Assembly: GCF_002119685.1 (NCBI RefSeq)
Contig: NZ_CP021108.1
Coordinates: 2,666,001 to 2,730,000, forward strand
DNA from: Bordetella genomosp. 8
Lineage (GTDB): Bacteria > Pseudomonadota > Gammaproteobacteria > Burkholderiales > Burkholderiaceae_B
DNA: 64,000 bases
Direction: 5' to 3'
This document shows, piece by piece, positions 1 to 10,307 of the stretch. The position numbers and the translations under genes are program-made. How positions within the stretch are numbered: the first letter of the stretch is position 1; every line of letters starts with the position of its first letter. The notes beneath the pieces were generated by a model that saw only the letters and a list, made by a program, of their open reading frames with translations, was not told the origin of the DNA and did not search any database.

Positions 1-1
1 C

Positions 2-625
2 GCCGTGCTCGGGGCCGGCTGTATCGTCGGTGCCGGATCCTCCATCGGGGCTGGCGGACTCCTGCACGCTCGGGTAACGTTGTATGCGGGCGTAACCGTG
101 GGCGCCCGCGCCGTCATCCATACGGGCGCGGTCCTGGGCGCGGACGGTTTCGGTTTCGCGCCGGATCCGGCCCTGGGCAAAGGCGCCTGGGGCAAGATTC
201 CCCAGTTCGGCGGCGTGACCGTGGGCGATGATGTGGAAATCGGCGCGAACACCACGATCGACCGGGGCGCGCTGGAAGACACGGTGATCGGGGACGGCGT
301 CAAGCTGGACAACCAGATCATGGTCGCGCATAACGTCCGGATCGGGGCGCATACGGCAGTGGCGGCTTGCGTGGGCATCGCGGGTTCCACCACCATAGGC
401 GCGCGCTGCACCATAGGCGGGGCATCGATGTTGTCCGGCCACCTGACGCTGGCGGACGACGTCCACATATCGGGCGGCACCGCCATCACGTCGAATATCT
501 CCAAGCCAGGCCGCTACACCGGAGTCTATCCCTACGCGGAACATGGCGATTGGCAGCGCAATGCGGCTGTCATCCAGCAGTTGGGCCAGTTGCGCCGTCG
601 CGTGCGGACGCTGGAGCAGGAATAA
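2..625 (+). CDS. lpxD: UDP-3-O-acylglucosamine N-acyltransferase, 3' part (5' end outside window)
   Basis: This is the C-terminal part, about 207 residues, of LpxD, which adds the second 3-hydroxyacyl chain in lipid A synthesis from acyl-ACP. Hexapeptide (I/V/L-G-x-x-x-x) repeats of a left-handed beta helix run from the first visible residue, followed by the family motif [10 protein letters not shown] and by VAHNVRIG, where the catalytic His of the family lies. The C-terminal helix rich in Gln/Arg closes the protein. Full LpxD proteins are about 340-365 residues, so roughly 40% is missing upstream. It is followed by fabZ, lpxA and lpxB, the usual order of this operon, which makes the identification secure despite truncation. 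Confidence 0.95.
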   Translation, partial: AVLGAGCIVGAGSSIGAGGLLHARVTLYAGVTVGARAVIHTGAVLGADGFGFAPDPALGKGAWGKIPQFGGVTVGDDVEIGANTTIDRGALEDTVIGDGVKLDNQIMVAHNVRIGAHTAVAACVGIAGSTTIGARCTIGGASMLSGHLTLADDVHISGGTAITSNISKPGRYTGVYPYAEHGDWQRNAAVIQQLGQLRRRVRTLEQE

Positions 626-686
626 CATCGCGGCGCGCGGCCAGCCCGCCGTGCCGTAAGAAGAATTGCAATGCAGGAACATACTC

Positions 687-1145
687 ATGGAACTCGACAT
701 TAAGGGGATCCTGGATCGCTTGCCGCATCGGTATCCGATGCTGTTGATCGACCGCGTGATCGACATCCAGCCCGGCAAATCCATCATTGCCTTGAAGAAC
801 GTCTCGATTAACGAGCCGTTCTTCACGGGGCACTTCCCGCACCATCCGGTCATGCCCGGCGTGCTGATCCTGGAAGCCATGGCGCAAGCCGCCGCGCTGT
901 TCTCGTTTTCGGATGAGTCCGCGCTGAAGAACGACGCCGGGGGCTCGTCCACGGTGTATTACTTCGTCGGCATCGACGGCGCGCGTTTCCGCCGTCCTGT
1001 CCTGCCGGGCGACCAACTCCGCATCGAAGTCGACGCCGAGCGCTTGAGTCGCAGCATCTGCAAGTACGCCGGCCGCGCGCTGGTGGACGGCCAACTGGTC
1101 GCCGAAGCCAAACTCATGTGTGCCATCCGCAACCTGGACGCATAA
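687..1145 (+). CDS. fabZ: 3-hydroxyacyl-[ACP] dehydratase FabZ
   Basis: The 152-residue product dehydrates 3-hydroxyacyl-ACP in type II fatty acid synthesis in the cytoplasm. It is a single hot-dog domain. The active-site His lies in [12 protein letters not shown] and the catalytic Glu in LEAMAQ. The ATG at 687 was chosen because an AGGAA ribosome site stands at 675-679 and the resulting N-terminus (MELDIKGI) matches the family; a TTG 21 bases earlier is open but unneeded. It lies between lpxD and lpxA, where 3-hydroxymyristoyl-ACP is shared between phospholipid and lipid A synthesis. Confidence 0.97.
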   Translation: MELDIKGILDRLPHRYPMLLIDRVIDIQPGKSIIALKNVSINEPFFTGHFPHHPVMPGVLILEAMAQAAALFSFSDESALKNDAGGSSTVYYFVGIDGARFRRPVLPGDQLRIEVDAERLSRSICKYAGRALVDGQLVAEAKLMCAIRNLDA

Positions 1146-1940
1146 ATGACCGATCGCATCCATCCCACCGCCGTGGTCGATCCGGCTGCTGAGATCGACA
1201 GTTCCGTTGTCATCGGTCCATACAGCGTCGTCGGCCCGCGGGTGCGCATCGGCGCGGGAACGGAGATCGGATCGCATTGCGTCATCGATGGCGTCACCAC
1301 CATCGGCCGCGACAACCGTTTCTACCGGTTCTGCTCGATCGGCGGCATGCCGCAGGACAAGAAGTACGCCGGCGAACCGACACGGCTGGAAATCGGCGAT
1401 CGCAACACCGTGCGCGAGTTCACCACCTTCAACACCGGCACGGTGCAGGACGGTGGCGTCACCACCATCGGCAGCGACAACTGGATCATGGCGTACGTGC
1501 ATATCGCCCATGATTGCCACGTCGGCAGCAATACCATACTGGCGAATGGCGTGCAGCTGGGCGGACACGTGCGGGTGGGCGACTGGGCTATTCTCGGCGG
1601 CCTGACCGGCGTCCATCAGTTCAGCACCATAGGTGCGCACAGCATGACGGGCGGCAACAGCTCGCTGATGCAGGATACGCCCCCCTACGTGCTGGCGGCG
1701 GGCAACCCGTGCCGTCCGGTGGGCATCAATGTGGAAGGCCTGAAGCGGCGCGGCTTCACGCCCGCCGTCGTCTCGTCCCTGCGCGACGCCTACAAGGCCA
1801 TCTACCGGCGCGGCCTGTCCCTGGACGAAGCGCGCGCCGAACTGCGCGCCCGGCAGGATAGCGAGCCCGAAACGCGCGAAGTCCTGCAGGTCATGCTGGA
1901 TTTCCTGGATCAGTCGCAACGCGGCATCATCCGGCCGTGA
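1146..1940 (+). CDS. lpxA: UDP-N-acetylglucosamine O-acyltransferase LpxA
   Basis: The 264-residue enzyme carries out the first lipid A step, moving a 3-hydroxyacyl group from ACP to the 3-OH of UDP-GlcNAc. Hexapeptide repeats fill residues 1 to about 190, and the catalytic His of the family falls in the HIAHDCHVG segment. The C-terminal ~75 residues are the helical region typical of LpxA. The ATG begins directly after the fabZ stop, and the stop overlaps the lpxB start by 4 bases, so translation is probably coupled. Confidence 0.97.
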   Translation: MTDRIHPTAVVDPAAEIDSSVVIGPYSVVGPRVRIGAGTEIGSHCVIDGVTTIGRDNRFYRFCSIGGMPQDKKYAGEPTRLEIGDRNTVREFTTFNTGTVQDGGVTTIGSDNWIMAYVHIAHDCHVGSNTILANGVQLGGHVRVGDWAILGGLTGVHQFSTIGAHSMTGGNSSLMQDTPPYVLAAGNPCRPVGINVEGLKRRGFTPAVVSSLRDAYKAIYRRGLSLDEARAELRARQDSEPETREVLQVMLDFLDQSQRGIIRP

Positions 1941-3124
1941 CCACGCGTATCGGCATGGTCGCCGGCGAGCCCTCCGGGGACCTGCTGGCCGGCCGCATCA
2001 TCGAAGGCTTGCGCGAATACGATGCCTCGGTGTCCTGCGCCGGAATAGGTGGGCCGCGCATGCAGGCGCGCGGCTTCGACAGCTGGCATCCCATGCATGC
2101 GTTGACGGTGTTCGGCTACGTGGATGCGCTCAAGCGCATTCCCAGCCTGCTGGCCATCTACGGTGACGTCAAGCGGCGCATGCTGGCCGAGCCGCCTGCC
2201 GTGTTCGTCGGCATCGACGCGCCGGATTTCAATCTCAAGCTCGAATTGCAGCTGCGGCAGGCGGGCGTACCGACCGTGCATTTCGTCGGGCCGTCGATCT
2301 GGGCCTGGCGCTACGACCGCATCCACAAGATCCGCCAGGCGGTCTCGCACATGTTGGTGCTGTTCCCTTTCGAAGTCGATATCTATCGCAAGGAAGGCAT
2401 ACCGGTCACCTATGTGGGCCATCCGCTTGCCGGCACCATACCCATGGTTCCCGATCGCGCTGTCGCGCGCGCGCGCCTGGGCATGGAAGCCGGTGCCCGC
2501 GTGCTGGCCATGCTGCCAGGCAGCCGCTCCTCGGAAATCCGCGTGCTGGCGCCGCGTTTCCTGCAGGCCCTGCAGCAATTGCAGGCGCGCGACCCGGCCC
2601 TGCAATGCCTGGTGCCCATGGTGAACGCCGCGCGCCGCGCCGAATTCGAAGGCTTCCTGCGCCAGCATCCCGTCAGGAACCTGCGCATCGTCACGGCGGA
2701 AGACGTCGCACCCGCCGAGGGCCATCCCGTGGCCTGGTCGGTCATGGAAGCCGCCGACGCGGTGCTGGTGGCCAGCGGCACGGCCACGCTGGAAGCCGCG
2801 CTGTACAAGCGTCCCATGGTTATTTCCTATGTGCTGTCGCCCTGGATGCGACGTATCATGGCGTGGAAATCCGGGCAGCAGCGTCCCTATCTGCCTTGGG
2901 TGGGGCTGCCCAACGTGCTGCTGCGCGACTTCGCCGTACCCGAGCTGCTACAGGACGACGCCATGCCGGACAAGCTGGCCGACGCCACCTGGCGCGCGCT
3001 GACGGATGAAGCTGGCGCCGCCCGTATCCAGGCGCGGTTCACGGATCTGCACGCCGAGCTGCTGCGCGACACGCCGGCACTGGCGGCCCGGGTCATCAAC
3101 GAGGTGGCGCATGGCGCAAAGTGA
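1937..3124 (+). CDS. lpxB: Lipid-A-disaccharide synthase LpxB
   Basis: The 395-residue GT19 glycosyltransferase joins UDP-2,3-diacylglucosamine and lipid X at the inner face of the inner membrane. The N-terminal glycine-rich [13 protein letters not shown] motif, the [11 protein letters not shown] segment and the [10 protein letters not shown] motif near the middle are characteristic. The start is GTG inside a GTGA overlap with the lpxA stop; the length is normal (380-395). The last 14 bases overlap rnhB. Confidence 0.97.
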   Translation: MTTRIGMVAGEPSGDLLAGRIIEGLREYDASVSCAGIGGPRMQARGFDSWHPMHALTVFGYVDALKRIPSLLAIYGDVKRRMLAEPPAVFVGIDAPDFNLKLELQLRQAGVPTVHFVGPSIWAWRYDRIHKIRQAVSHMLVLFPFEVDIYRKEGIPVTYVGHPLAGTIPMVPDRAVARARLGMEAGARVLAMLPGSRSSEIRVLAPRFLQALQQLQARDPALQCLVPMVNAARRAEFEGFLRQHPVRNLRIVTAEDVAPAEGHPVAWSVMEAADAVLVASGTATLEAALYKRPMVISYVLSPWMRRIMAWKSGQQRPYLPWVGLPNVLLRDFAVPELLQDDAMPDKLADATWRALTDEAGAARIQARFTDLHAELLRDTPALAARVINEVAHGAK

Positions 3125-3719
3125 CATGTTCGGCGACGAAGGCCTGCGAGATGTAATCATCTCTGGGGTGGACGAAGCTGGGCGCGGGCCGCTGGCCGGC
3201 GCCGTCTACGCCGCCGCGGTGATCCTGAACCCGGCGCGTCCCATCGAAGGGCTGGCGGATTCCAAGGTGCTGACCGCCCCGCGACGCGAGGAGCTGGCGC
3301 TCGAAATCAAGGAATACGCGGTCGCCTGGTGCGTGGCCAGCGCCAGCGTGAAGGAAATCGACTCCCTGAACATCCTGCGGGCGACCTTGCTGGCGATGCG
3401 CCGCGCGGTGCTCGGGCTGGGCGTCAAGCCGGGCCTTGCGCTGGTGGACGGCAACCAGGCGCCGCGCCTGCCTTGCGGCGTCAAGACGGTGATCCAGGGC
3501 GACGCCCTGGTGCCGGCCATTTCGGCCGCGTCGATACTGGCCAAGACCGCCCGCGATGCCGACCTGGTGCGCCTGCATGGCAAGTATCCCAACTATGGCT
3601 TCGACCAGCATAAGGGCTACGGCACGGTCATGCATCTGGAACGCCTGCGCGCGCATGGCCCGTGTCCCGAACACCGGCGCAGCTTCTCGCCCGTCAAGGA
3701 TCTGCTGATCCTGTCATGA
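3111..3719 (+). CDS. rnhB: Ribonuclease HII
   Basis: The 202-residue type 2 RNase H cuts RNA in RNA-DNA hybrids and removes misincorporated ribonucleotides. The [12 protein letters not shown] motif supplies the first Asp-Glu pair of the metal site; the VDGN segment and the later ARDADLV segment carry further acidic residues. The ATG at 3111 overlaps the end of lpxB; another ATG at 3126 would remove five residues. Its stop overlaps the start of the next gene (ATGA), extending the lpx operon. Confidence 0.96.
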   Translation: MAQSDMFGDEGLRDVIISGVDEAGRGPLAGAVYAAAVILNPARPIEGLADSKVLTAPRREELALEIKEYAVAWCVASASVKEIDSLNILRATLLAMRRAVLGLGVKPGLALVDGNQAPRLPCGVKTVIQGDALVPAISAASILAKTARDADLVRLHGKYPNYGFDQHKGYGTVMHLERLRAHGPCPEHRRSFSPVKDLLILS

Positions 3720-4507
3720 AGCACATTGCTTCACGCGACAATCCCCTGGTCAAGACCCTGCAGCGCCTGGCCGCATCGGCGGGGCGCCGCGAATCCCAGG
3801 TACTGCTGGACGGCATCCATCTCTGCCAGGCGTGGCTGCGGCATCACGGCGCGCCGGTGCGGGCGCTGTTCGACGTCGCGCGGCTGGACCATCCGGAAAT
3901 CGCCGAGCTGGCGCGCGTGCTGCCGGAGGAAACCTGCGTCAGCCTGGACACGCGGCTGTTGCGGGGCCTGGCCAGCGTCGAAAGCGACCAGGGCGTGGCC
4001 TTCGTCGTGCAGCCGCCGCAGCCGGCACTGCCCGAGCGCATCGAGGAAACCTGTGTTTTGCTGGATCGCGTGCAGGACCCCGGCAATGTCGGCACCTTGA
4101 TACGCACCTGCGCGGGCGCCGGCATACGGCGCATCCTGCTGTCGGAGGGCTGTGCCGCGGCGTGGTCGCCCAAGGTGCTGCGCAGTGCCCAGGGTGCGCA
4201 TTTCGCGCTTGCCGTGCACGAGCGGGTCGACCTATCGGACCTGCTGCCGCGGCTGGGCGTGCCCCTGGTGGCCACGGCTCTGCAGGAATCGATCTCGCTC
4301 TACGACGCCAACCTGCCGGCGCATTGCGCCTGGGTATTCGGCCACGAGGGGCAGGGCGTTTCGGCGGAACTGCTGCGTGCCGCCGACCTGCGCGTGCGGA
4401 TCCCGCACGATGCGCAGGCGGTGGAATCCCTGAACGTCGCGGTTTCGGCGGCGATCTGCCTGTTCGAGCAGCGGCGCCGTTTTCCCTCTCCGACGGGGGG
4501 CGGTTAA
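3716..4507 (+). CDS. TrmH/SpoU-family RNA 2'-O-methyltransferase
   Basis: The 263-residue product belongs to the SPOUT (TrmH) superfamily, which uses SAM to methylate ribose 2'-OH in rRNA or tRNA. An N-terminal substrate-binding domain (residues about 5-95) precedes the knotted catalytic domain. The domain is marked by [18 protein letters not shown], the [10 protein letters not shown] segment and the C-terminal motif with [17 protein letters not shown]. The start lies in an ATGA overlap with rnhB. Exact target (RlmB-like 23S rRNA or another site) cannot be read from sequence. Confidence 0.9.
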   Translation: MKHIASRDNPLVKTLQRLAASAGRRESQVLLDGIHLCQAWLRHHGAPVRALFDVARLDHPEIAELARVLPEETCVSLDTRLLRGLASVESDQGVAFVVQPPQPALPERIEETCVLLDRVQDPGNVGTLIRTCAGAGIRRILLSEGCAAAWSPKVLRSAQGAHFALAVHERVDLSDLLPRLGVPLVATALQESISLYDANLPAHCAWVFGHEGQGVSAELLRAADLRVRIPHDAQAVESLNVAVSAAICLFEQRRRFPSPTGGG

Positions 4508-4546
4508 GCGGCGGCGCTCAAGCCGCCGGCGCGGCCGCGCCCCGTC

Positions 4547-5377
4547 TCAACCGCCGCGATCCAGGCCGACTTCCTGCAGCACCGTGGTGGAAATTTCCTC
4601 GATCGATTTGGTCGTGGTGGACAGCCACTCAATGCCCTCGCGGCGCATCAGGCGCTCCGCCTCGGCGACTTCATAGCGGCACTGCTCGATGGACGCGTAC
4701 TGGCTGTTGGGGCGCCGTTCATGCCGCACTTCCGCCAGCCGGTCGGGCTGGATCGACAGGCCGAACAGCTTGCTGCGATGGGGCGCCAGGGTCGAAGGCA
4801 GCACACCGCGCTCGAAGTCGTCGGGCGTCAGCGGGAAGTTGGCCGCCTTGACGGCGTACTGCATGGCCAGGTACAGGCTGGTCGGCGTCTTGCCGCAGCG
4901 GGACACGCCGACGAGGATCACGTCCGCCTGGCCCAGATTTGTAACGAACTGGCCGTCGTCGTGGGACAGGCTGAAATTGATCGCGTCGATACGGTTGCGA
5001 TATTTCTCACTATTGGCCGCCATGTGCGAGCGGCCGATGGAGTGGCTGGATTTCAGGCCGAGCTCGTGTTCGATGTGGCTTACAAACGTTCCAAATAGAT
5101 CCAGGAAGATACCGTTGGCCTGGCGCACCCGCGCCATGATTTCGGGATGCACCAGGGTGCTGAAAACGATGGGCTGCATACCCGTTTCGGCCGCGTTGCG
5201 GTCGATGCGCAGGGCGGCTTCTTCAGCCTTCTGCAGGGTATCGACGAAGGGCAGGCGGATCTGCCGGAACGTCACGTTCTCGAACTGCGCCAATACCGAA
5301 TGGCTGAAGGTCTCGGCCGTGATGCCGGTGCTGTCCGAGACGATGTAGACGGTCCGTTCGAGCGGTAGGTTGGTCAT
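4547..5377 (-). CDS. ppsR: PEP synthase regulatory protein (pyrophosphorylase/kinase, DUF299)
   Basis: The 276-residue bifunctional regulator phosphorylates (ADP-dependent) and dephosphorylates a Thr next to the catalytic His of PEP synthase, switching it off and on. The N-terminus YIVSDSTGITAET and the P-loop-like GVSRCGKTPTSLYLA are DUF299 hallmarks. It is divergent from ppsA across a 160-base gap, the standard arrangement of regulator and target in Betaproteobacteria. Confidence 0.95.
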   Translation of the reverse strand: MTNLPLERTVYIVSDSTGITAETFSHSVLAQFENVTFRQIRLPFVDTLQKAEEAALRIDRNAAETGMQPIVFSTLVHPEIMARVRQANGIFLDLFGTFVSHIEHELGLKSSHSIGRSHMAANSEKYRNRIDAINFSLSHDDGQFVTNLGQADVILVGVSRCGKTPTSLYLAMQYAVKAANFPLTPDDFERGVLPSTLAPHRSKLFGLSIQPDRLAEVRHERRPNSQYASIEQCRYEVAEAERLMRREGIEWLSTTTKSIEEISTTVLQEVGLDRGG

Positions 5378-5537
5378 ATGTAAAAAATTCCGACGAGGCT
5401 GGAAGTAGGGCGGATCCTAGCGGGTACAATCAGCCCCCGATAAGTCACCCCAATGCGGTCCCAAGGCCAGTTTGGCCAGCGCGCGTTTCCGTGCCCTGAC
5501 CAAACTCGCTTTCTTTCCATTGTAAAAGGTGACTTCA

Positions 5538-7901
5538 ATGTCGTACGTCGTTTCGTTCGAGCAGCTCCGCATGGCGGATGTGGACTCGGTAGGAGGCAAG
5601 AACGCATCACTAGGTGAAATGATCAGCCAACTGGCGGGCGCGGGTGTGCGCGTGCCGGGTGGCTTTGCGACCACGGCCGAGGCGTTCCGCGATTTCCTGA
5701 AATCGTCGGGCCTGGACAAGCGTATCGCCGATCGTCTCGCCTCGCTCAATCCGGAAGACGTACGCGAACTGGCGACGGCCGGGGCGGAGATCCGCCAATG
5801 GCTGACCGACGCGCCGTTCTCGCCCGAATTCGAGCAGCAGATCCGCACCGCCTTCGCCGCCCTGGATGCGGACGGCAAGGGCTCGTTCGCGGTCCGTTCG
5901 TCCGCCACCGCGGAAGACCTGCCCGACGCGTCGTTCGCGGGCCAGCAGGAAACCTTCCTGAACGTGGTCGGCATCGAAGACGTGCTGGACAAGATCCGCC
6001 ACGTCTTCGCGTCGCTGTACAACGACCGCGCCATCTCCTACCGCGTGCACAAGGGCTATGCGCATGCCGACGTCGCCCTGTCGGCCGGCGTGCAGCGCAT
6101 GGTGCGCTCGGACAAGGGCAGCGCCGGCGTCATGTTCACCATCGACACCGAATCCGGCTTCAAGGACGTGGTGTTCATCACGTCGTCCTACGGCCTGGGC
6201 GAAACCGTGGTGCAGGGCGCCGTCAACCCCGACGAGTTCTACGTCTTCAAGCCCACGCTGGAAAAGGGCATGTACCCCATCGTGGGCCGCCGCATCGGCT
6301 CCAAGCTGATCAAGATGGAATTCGACCCGGAGCGTCCGCAGGGCCGCGCCGTGCGCACGGTGGATGTGCCGGTGTCCGAACGCAATCGCTATTCGCTGAC
6401 CGACGATGAAGTCACCGAACTGGCGCGCTACGCGGTCATCATCGAAAAGCATTACGGCCGTCCCATGGACATCGAATGGGGCCGCGACGGGGTCGACGGC
6501 AAGCTGTATATCCTGCAGGCCCGTCCGGAAACCGTGAAGTCCCAGCAGACCGGCAACGAAGTGCAGCAGCGCTACCGCCTGAAGGCCACCGGCCGGGTCG
6601 TGGTGACCGGCCGCGCGATCGGCCAGAAGATCGGCTCGGGCCGCGTGCGCATCGTCGCCGACGTTTCCGAAATGGACAAGGTGCAGGCGGGCGACGTGCT
6701 GGTCACCGACATGACCGATCCCAACTGGGAACCGGTGATGAAGCGCGCCGCGGCCATCGTCACCAACCGTGGCGGCCGCACCTGCCACGCCGCGATCATC
6801 GCGCGTGAGCTCGGCATCCCGGCGGTGGTGGGCTGCGCCACGGCGACCGACGACCTGAAGGAAGGCCAGGCGGTGACCGTGTCCTGCGCGGAAGGCGATG
6901 AAGGCCGCATCTACGACGGCCTGATCGAAACCGAGGTCGAGGAAGTGCGCCGCGGCGAAATGCCTGCCATCGACGTGAAGATCATGATGAACGTCGGCAA
7001 TCCCCAGCTGGCTTTCGATTTCGCGCAGATTCCCAACGAAGGCGTGGGCCTGGCCCGCCTTGAGTTCATCATCAACAACAACATCGGCATCCATCCGAAG
7101 GCGGTGCTGGATTATCCCAACGTCGATGCCGAGCTGAAAAAAGCGGTCGAATCGGCCGCGCGCGGCTATGCCAGCCCGCGTGCCTTCTTCGTCGAAAAGC
7201 TGGCCGAAGGCATCGCCACCATCGCCGCCGCGTTCTGGCCCAAGCCGGTCATCGTACGCCTGTCCGACTTCAAGTCGAACGAGTACCGCAAGCTGGTGGG
7301 CGGTTCGCGCTACGAGCCGGAAGAAGAAAACCCCATGCTGGGCTTCCGCGGCGCCTCGCGCTATATCGCGCAGGAGTTCGACGAGTGCTTCCGCATGGAA
7401 TGCGAAGCCCTGAAGCGGGTGCGTGGCGAAATGGGCCTGTCCAACGTCGAGATCATGGTGCCCTTCGTGCGTACGCTGAGCCAGGCCGGTCGGGTGGTCG
7501 AACTGCTGGGCAAAAACGGGCTGAAGCGCGGCGAAAACGGCCTGAAGCTGATCATGATGTGCGAAGTGCCGTCCAACGCCATCCTGGCCGAGTCCTTCCT
7601 GGACTACTTCGACGGGTTCTCGATCGGCTCCAACGACATGACGCAGCTGACGCTGGGCCTGGATCGCGATTCGGGCATGGAGCTGTTGGCGGCGGACTTC
7701 GACGAACGCGACGAAGCCGTCAAGTTCATGCTGCGCCGGGCGATCCAGGCCTGCCTGGCCAAGGGCAAGTACGTCGGTATCTGCGGCCAGGGGCCCAGCG
7801 ACCATCCGGACTTCGCGCAATGGCTGAAGGACGAAGGCATCCTGTCGATGTCTCTGAATCCGGATACCGTGGTCGATACCTGGCAGCGTCTGGCGGGCTG
7901 A
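5538..7901 (+). CDS. ppsA: Phosphoenolpyruvate synthase
   Basis: The 787-residue enzyme converts pyruvate, ATP and water to PEP, AMP and Pi, the first step of gluconeogenesis from pyruvate. In order it has an N-terminal ATP-grasp PPDK domain (residues about 15-345), the swivelling phosphohistidine domain with [20 protein letters not shown] (catalytic His near 417, preceded by the Thr that PpsR targets), and the C-terminal PEP-binding TIM barrel with [20 protein letters not shown] 5538 has an AAAGGTG site just upstream; a GTG nine bases earlier is open. Confidence 0.97.
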   Translation: MSYVVSFEQLRMADVDSVGGKNASLGEMISQLAGAGVRVPGGFATTAEAFRDFLKSSGLDKRIADRLASLNPEDVRELATAGAEIRQWLTDAPFSPEFEQQIRTAFAALDADGKGSFAVRSSATAEDLPDASFAGQQETFLNVVGIEDVLDKIRHVFASLYNDRAISYRVHKGYAHADVALSAGVQRMVRSDKGSAGVMFTIDTESGFKDVVFITSSYGLGETVVQGAVNPDEFYVFKPTLEKGMYPIVGRRIGSKLIKMEFDPERPQGRAVRTVDVPVSERNRYSLTDDEVTELARYAVIIEKHYGRPMDIEWGRDGVDGKLYILQARPETVKSQQTGNEVQQRYRLKATGRVVVTGRAIGQKIGSGRVRIVADVSEMDKVQAGDVLVTDMTDPNWEPVMKRAAAIVTNRGGRTCHAAIIARELGIPAVVGCATATDDLKEGQAVTVSCAEGDEGRIYDGLIETEVEEVRRGEMPAIDVKIMMNVGNPQLAFDFAQIPNEGVGLARLEFIINNNIGIHPKAVLDYPNVDAELKKAVESAARGYASPRAFFVEKLAEGIATIAAAFWPKPVIVRLSDFKSNEYRKLVGGSRYEPEEENPMLGFRGASRYIAQEFDECFRMECEALKRVRGEMGLSNVEIMVPFVRTLSQAGRVVELLGKNGLKRGENGLKLIMMCEVPSNAILAESFLDYFDGFSIGSNDMTQLTLGLDRDSGMELLAADFDERDEAVKFMLRRAIQACLAKGKYVGICGQGPSDHPDFAQWLKDEGILSMSLNPDTVVDTWQRLAG

Positions 7902-7924
7902 TGACCGCCGCCGCGGCTGGCCAC

Positions 7925-7949
7925 GCCGGCCGCGTTCAGCGCGGCTGGC
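7925..7949. terminator. Hairpin between convergent ppsA and Ada-like genes
   Basis: A 10-bp stem (7925-7934 with 7940-7949, one G-T wobble) closes a 5-base loop TTCAG. It lies just after the ppsA stop and runs into the last codons of the convergent gene, so it could end transcripts from both sides. No long T tract follows, so this is inference from structure only. Confidence 0.45.
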
Positions 7950-8835
7950 CGCTTTCGCGTGCCAGCAGCTCCAGCTTGCGCGCCACGCCCCAACGGTAGC
8001 CGCCCGCGCCGCCGTCCGTACGCACGACGCGGTGGCAAGGGATGGCCAGGGCGATGTCATTGCTCGCGCAGGCGCGCGCCACAGCGCGCACGGCGGCCGG
8101 GGCACCGATGCGACGGGCGATCTCCGCATAGGAGGCGGTGCTGCCCAGGGGGATTTCGCGCAGGGCCTGCCAGACACGTTGCTGGAAAGCCGTGCCGCGC
8201 ACGTCCAGGGGCAGGGCGAGACCCCCACTGGGGGTCTCTACGAAGCCGACCACCTGCGCCACCCATCTTTTGAATTTGTCGTCACCGCCTTCCAGTTCAG
8301 CCTGGGCGTAGCGGTCCTGCAGCGCCTGCACCAGCGCCTGGGGGTCGTCGCCCAGCGCGATCTGGCATATTCCCTTGTCCGTCGCGGCCACCAACAGGGC
8401 GCCCAACGAGCACTGGGCGACGGCGAAGCGGATGCCCAGGCCGGCGCCGCCACGGCGGAATTCCGTCGGTGTCATGCCCAGGATGGCAGGCACGCTTTCG
8501 TAGAAGCGGCCGCTGGAGTTGAACCCGGCCTCGTAGATGGCGTCGGTGACGGAGCGTCCGCGCGATTGCGCGCGATCCAGTTCCTGACGCGCGCGCGACG
8601 CGCGGATGGCCTGGGCGTAGGCCTTGGGCGTAATGCCGGTGACCGCCTTGAATACCCGATGGAAGTGGAAACGGCTCATGCCGGCCTGTTCGGCCAGCGT
8701 GGCGAGATCCGTCGCCGTCCCGCTTTCCATGGCGCGGCAGGCCTGCTCGACCAGCGCCGCATGGGGATGCGTGGGTGGGGCGGATGGATTCATGGATCGC
8801 GCCGTGGAAGAAGATGCCACCATCGTATCGCGCAT
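7936..8835 (-). CDS. AraC-type regulator fused to O6-methylguanine-DNA methyltransferase (Ada-like, lacks N-terminal domain)
   Basis: The 299-residue protein combines an AraC helix-turn-helix (residues about 30-125, with MSRFHFHRVFKAVTG and FYESVPAILGMTPTEFR) and a C-terminal Ogt domain. The methyl-acceptor Cys is in AIPCHRVVR. This is the layout of Ada without its N-terminal zinc-binding phosphotriester-repair domain. It therefore should repair O6-alkylguanine but cannot use the classical Ada methyl-Cys activation switch. The ATG at 8835 is the longest convincing start; ATG 8823 is an alternative. Confidence 0.9.
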   Translation of the reverse strand: MRDTMVASSSTARSMNPSAPPTHPHAALVEQACRAMESGTATDLATLAEQAGMSRFHFHRVFKAVTGITPKAYAQAIRASRARQELDRAQSRGRSVTDAIYEAGFNSSGRFYESVPAILGMTPTEFRRGGAGLGIRFAVAQCSLGALLVAATDKGICQIALGDDPQALVQALQDRYAQAELEGGDDKFKRWVAQVVGFVETPSGGLALPLDVRGTAFQQRVWQALREIPLGSTASYAEIARRIGAPAAVRAVARACASNDIALAIPCHRVVRTDGGAGGYRWGVARKLELLARESGQPR

Positions 8836-8930
8836 GGCTGTGTCCGTTGTGCCTCGTCCGTTGTGACCAGCGCCCAGCTTGCGGGATCTCCCCCACCCCC
8901 GCACTCCGGTTTTTGCTCCGGGCCCGGCTG

Positions 8931-9671
8931 TCAGGCCGGCTCGGGCAGGCGCGAGGCGGTGACGTACAGGTCCAGGAACCGGCGCAGCAGCCCGGCGGCT
9001 TCCGGCGTGGGCCGCACGTCCCCGATCAAGCCGGGGACATCCAGGTTTTCCCCGCCGTACTTCTCGGCGTTGCGCTCCAGATTCTCCCGCACGAATTCCG
9101 GCGGGAATTCCGGGTGGAACTGGGTGGAAACGATGGCCGGTCCCAGGCGCAGGATCTGGTGCGCATCCAGCGCCGAACTGGCCAGCACCGTCGCCCCCGG
9201 CGGCGGCTGGATGACGGACTGCATGTGCATCATCTGCGCCGGGAAGTCGCGCGGCACGCCGGCGAGCAGGGGATCTTCGCCCAGGTGCCGGACCAGATGC
9301 GTGCCGACCTCTCGCCCCGCGGGGTTGTAGCCCACCTGGCCGCCCAGCGCGTGCGCCAGCAATTGGTGGCCGTAGCAGATGCCGAACATCGGCAGTCCCT
9401 GGGATGCCGCGCCGCGCAGCCAATGGGCGGTCTGCTCGCTCCAGGGGGCGCGGTCGGTGACCATGGCGGGGGAGCCGGTGATGAAGGCGGCGCGGTAGCG
9501 CTCCGGGTTGGCGGGCTGCGGGCCCATGTAGACCGGCACGATGTGGACGTCGTCGGGCGCCAGTCCCGCGGCGCGGCGGACGAAGCCCGCATAGCTGTCG
9601 TGGGCGGCCTTGATGGCGTCTTCCGGGTCGCCGGTATGGATGATGAGTACGGGAAGGTCGTTGGAAGTCAT
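8931..9671 (-). CDS. Class I glutamine amidotransferase-like protein
   Basis: The 246-residue product is a type 1 glutamine amidotransferase domain of the stand-alone GMP-synthase-like kind. The nucleophile elbow is FGICYGHQLLAHALGG, where Cys is expected to attack glutamine. The downstream TQFHPEF motif supplies the His-Glu pair of the triad. Such free-standing members hydrolyse gamma-glutamyl compounds or donate ammonia; the substrate is not readable here. It is transcribed in the same direction as the Ada-like gene, 95 bases upstream of it. Confidence 0.85.
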   Translation of the reverse strand: MTSNDLPVLIIHTGDPEDAIKAAHDSYAGFVRRAAGLAPDDVHIVPVYMGPQPANPERYRAAFITGSPAMVTDRAPWSEQTAHWLRGAASQGLPMFGICYGHQLLAHALGGQVGYNPAGREVGTHLVRHLGEDPLLAGVPRDFPAQMMHMQSVIQPPPGATVLASSALDAHQILRLGPAIVSTQFHPEFPPEFVRENLERNAEKYGGENLDVPGLIGDVRPTPEAAGLLRRFLDLYVTASRLPEPA

Positions 9672-9859
9672 GATGTGTGGCGCCACGAAAAGGCATGGCG
9701 GTGCAGGATCATAGTGTAGCGGCGGCGTCCGCCCGTTGAACCGACGTTGAGACGGCCTCGGCATCCAGCCTGCGATCCACGCCCGCCATGCTCATCCGTA
9801 CTCCTGATTTTCTGCAAAATCGTACAATCGGTCGCTAACTGCAATAAAAGGCTCATGCG

Positions 9860-10303
9860 ATGTGGATATGGTTCGGGCTGGCCGTGCTGGCGCTCATAGG
9901 GGAAGTGGCGACCGGCACGTTTTACCTGCTGCTGGTGGCCACCGGCCTGGCGGCCGGTGGCCTGGCCGTCGTGGCTGGCCTGGCGCTGAAGGGCCAGCTT
10001 CTGGTCTGCGGCGCGGTGGTGATCGCCGGCTTGCTGGTGTTGCGCGGCACCGGCGTATTGAAAAAGCGTGAAGTCGACGCGCAACGCAATGCCGACGTGA
10101 ACCTGGATATCGGCCAGATCGTGAAAGTGGACGATTGGGCGGGCGGCCGCACGGCCAGGGTCTGGTATCGCGGCGCGAGCTGGGACGCGGTGCTGGCCGC
10201 CGGCTGCGACCCTGTCGCGGGCGAACAGGTCATCACCGAGGTACGCGGCAGCCAGTTGATCGTCCAGCCCCGACCTTCCGTTTCCTCTCTTTCCGAAGGC
10301 TGA
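9860..10303 (+). CDS. NfeD family membrane protein
   Basis: The 147-residue protein has two or three closely spaced transmembrane helices in the first 75 residues, then a small OB-fold (NfeD C-terminal) domain of about 60 residues ending near GSQLIVQPRP. NfeD proteins pair with stomatin or flotillin partners and are thought to tune membrane protein quality control. The next gene, 4 bases downstream, is exactly such a stomatin, so the two form a unit. AAAAGG at 9847-9852 serves as ribosome site. Confidence 0.9.
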   Translation: MWIWFGLAVLALIGEVATGTFYLLLVATGLAAGGLAVVAGLALKGQLLVCGAVVIAGLLVLRGTGVLKKREVDAQRNADVNLDIGQIVKVDDWAGGRTARVWYRGASWDAVLAAGCDPVAGEQVITEVRGSQLIVQPRPSVSSLSEG

Positions 10304-10307
10304 TGCC

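Noticed and set aside
5610..8228. Long minus-strand frame across ppsA
   Set aside because: ppsA has full catalytic motifs on the other strand; the antisense frame is compositional only.
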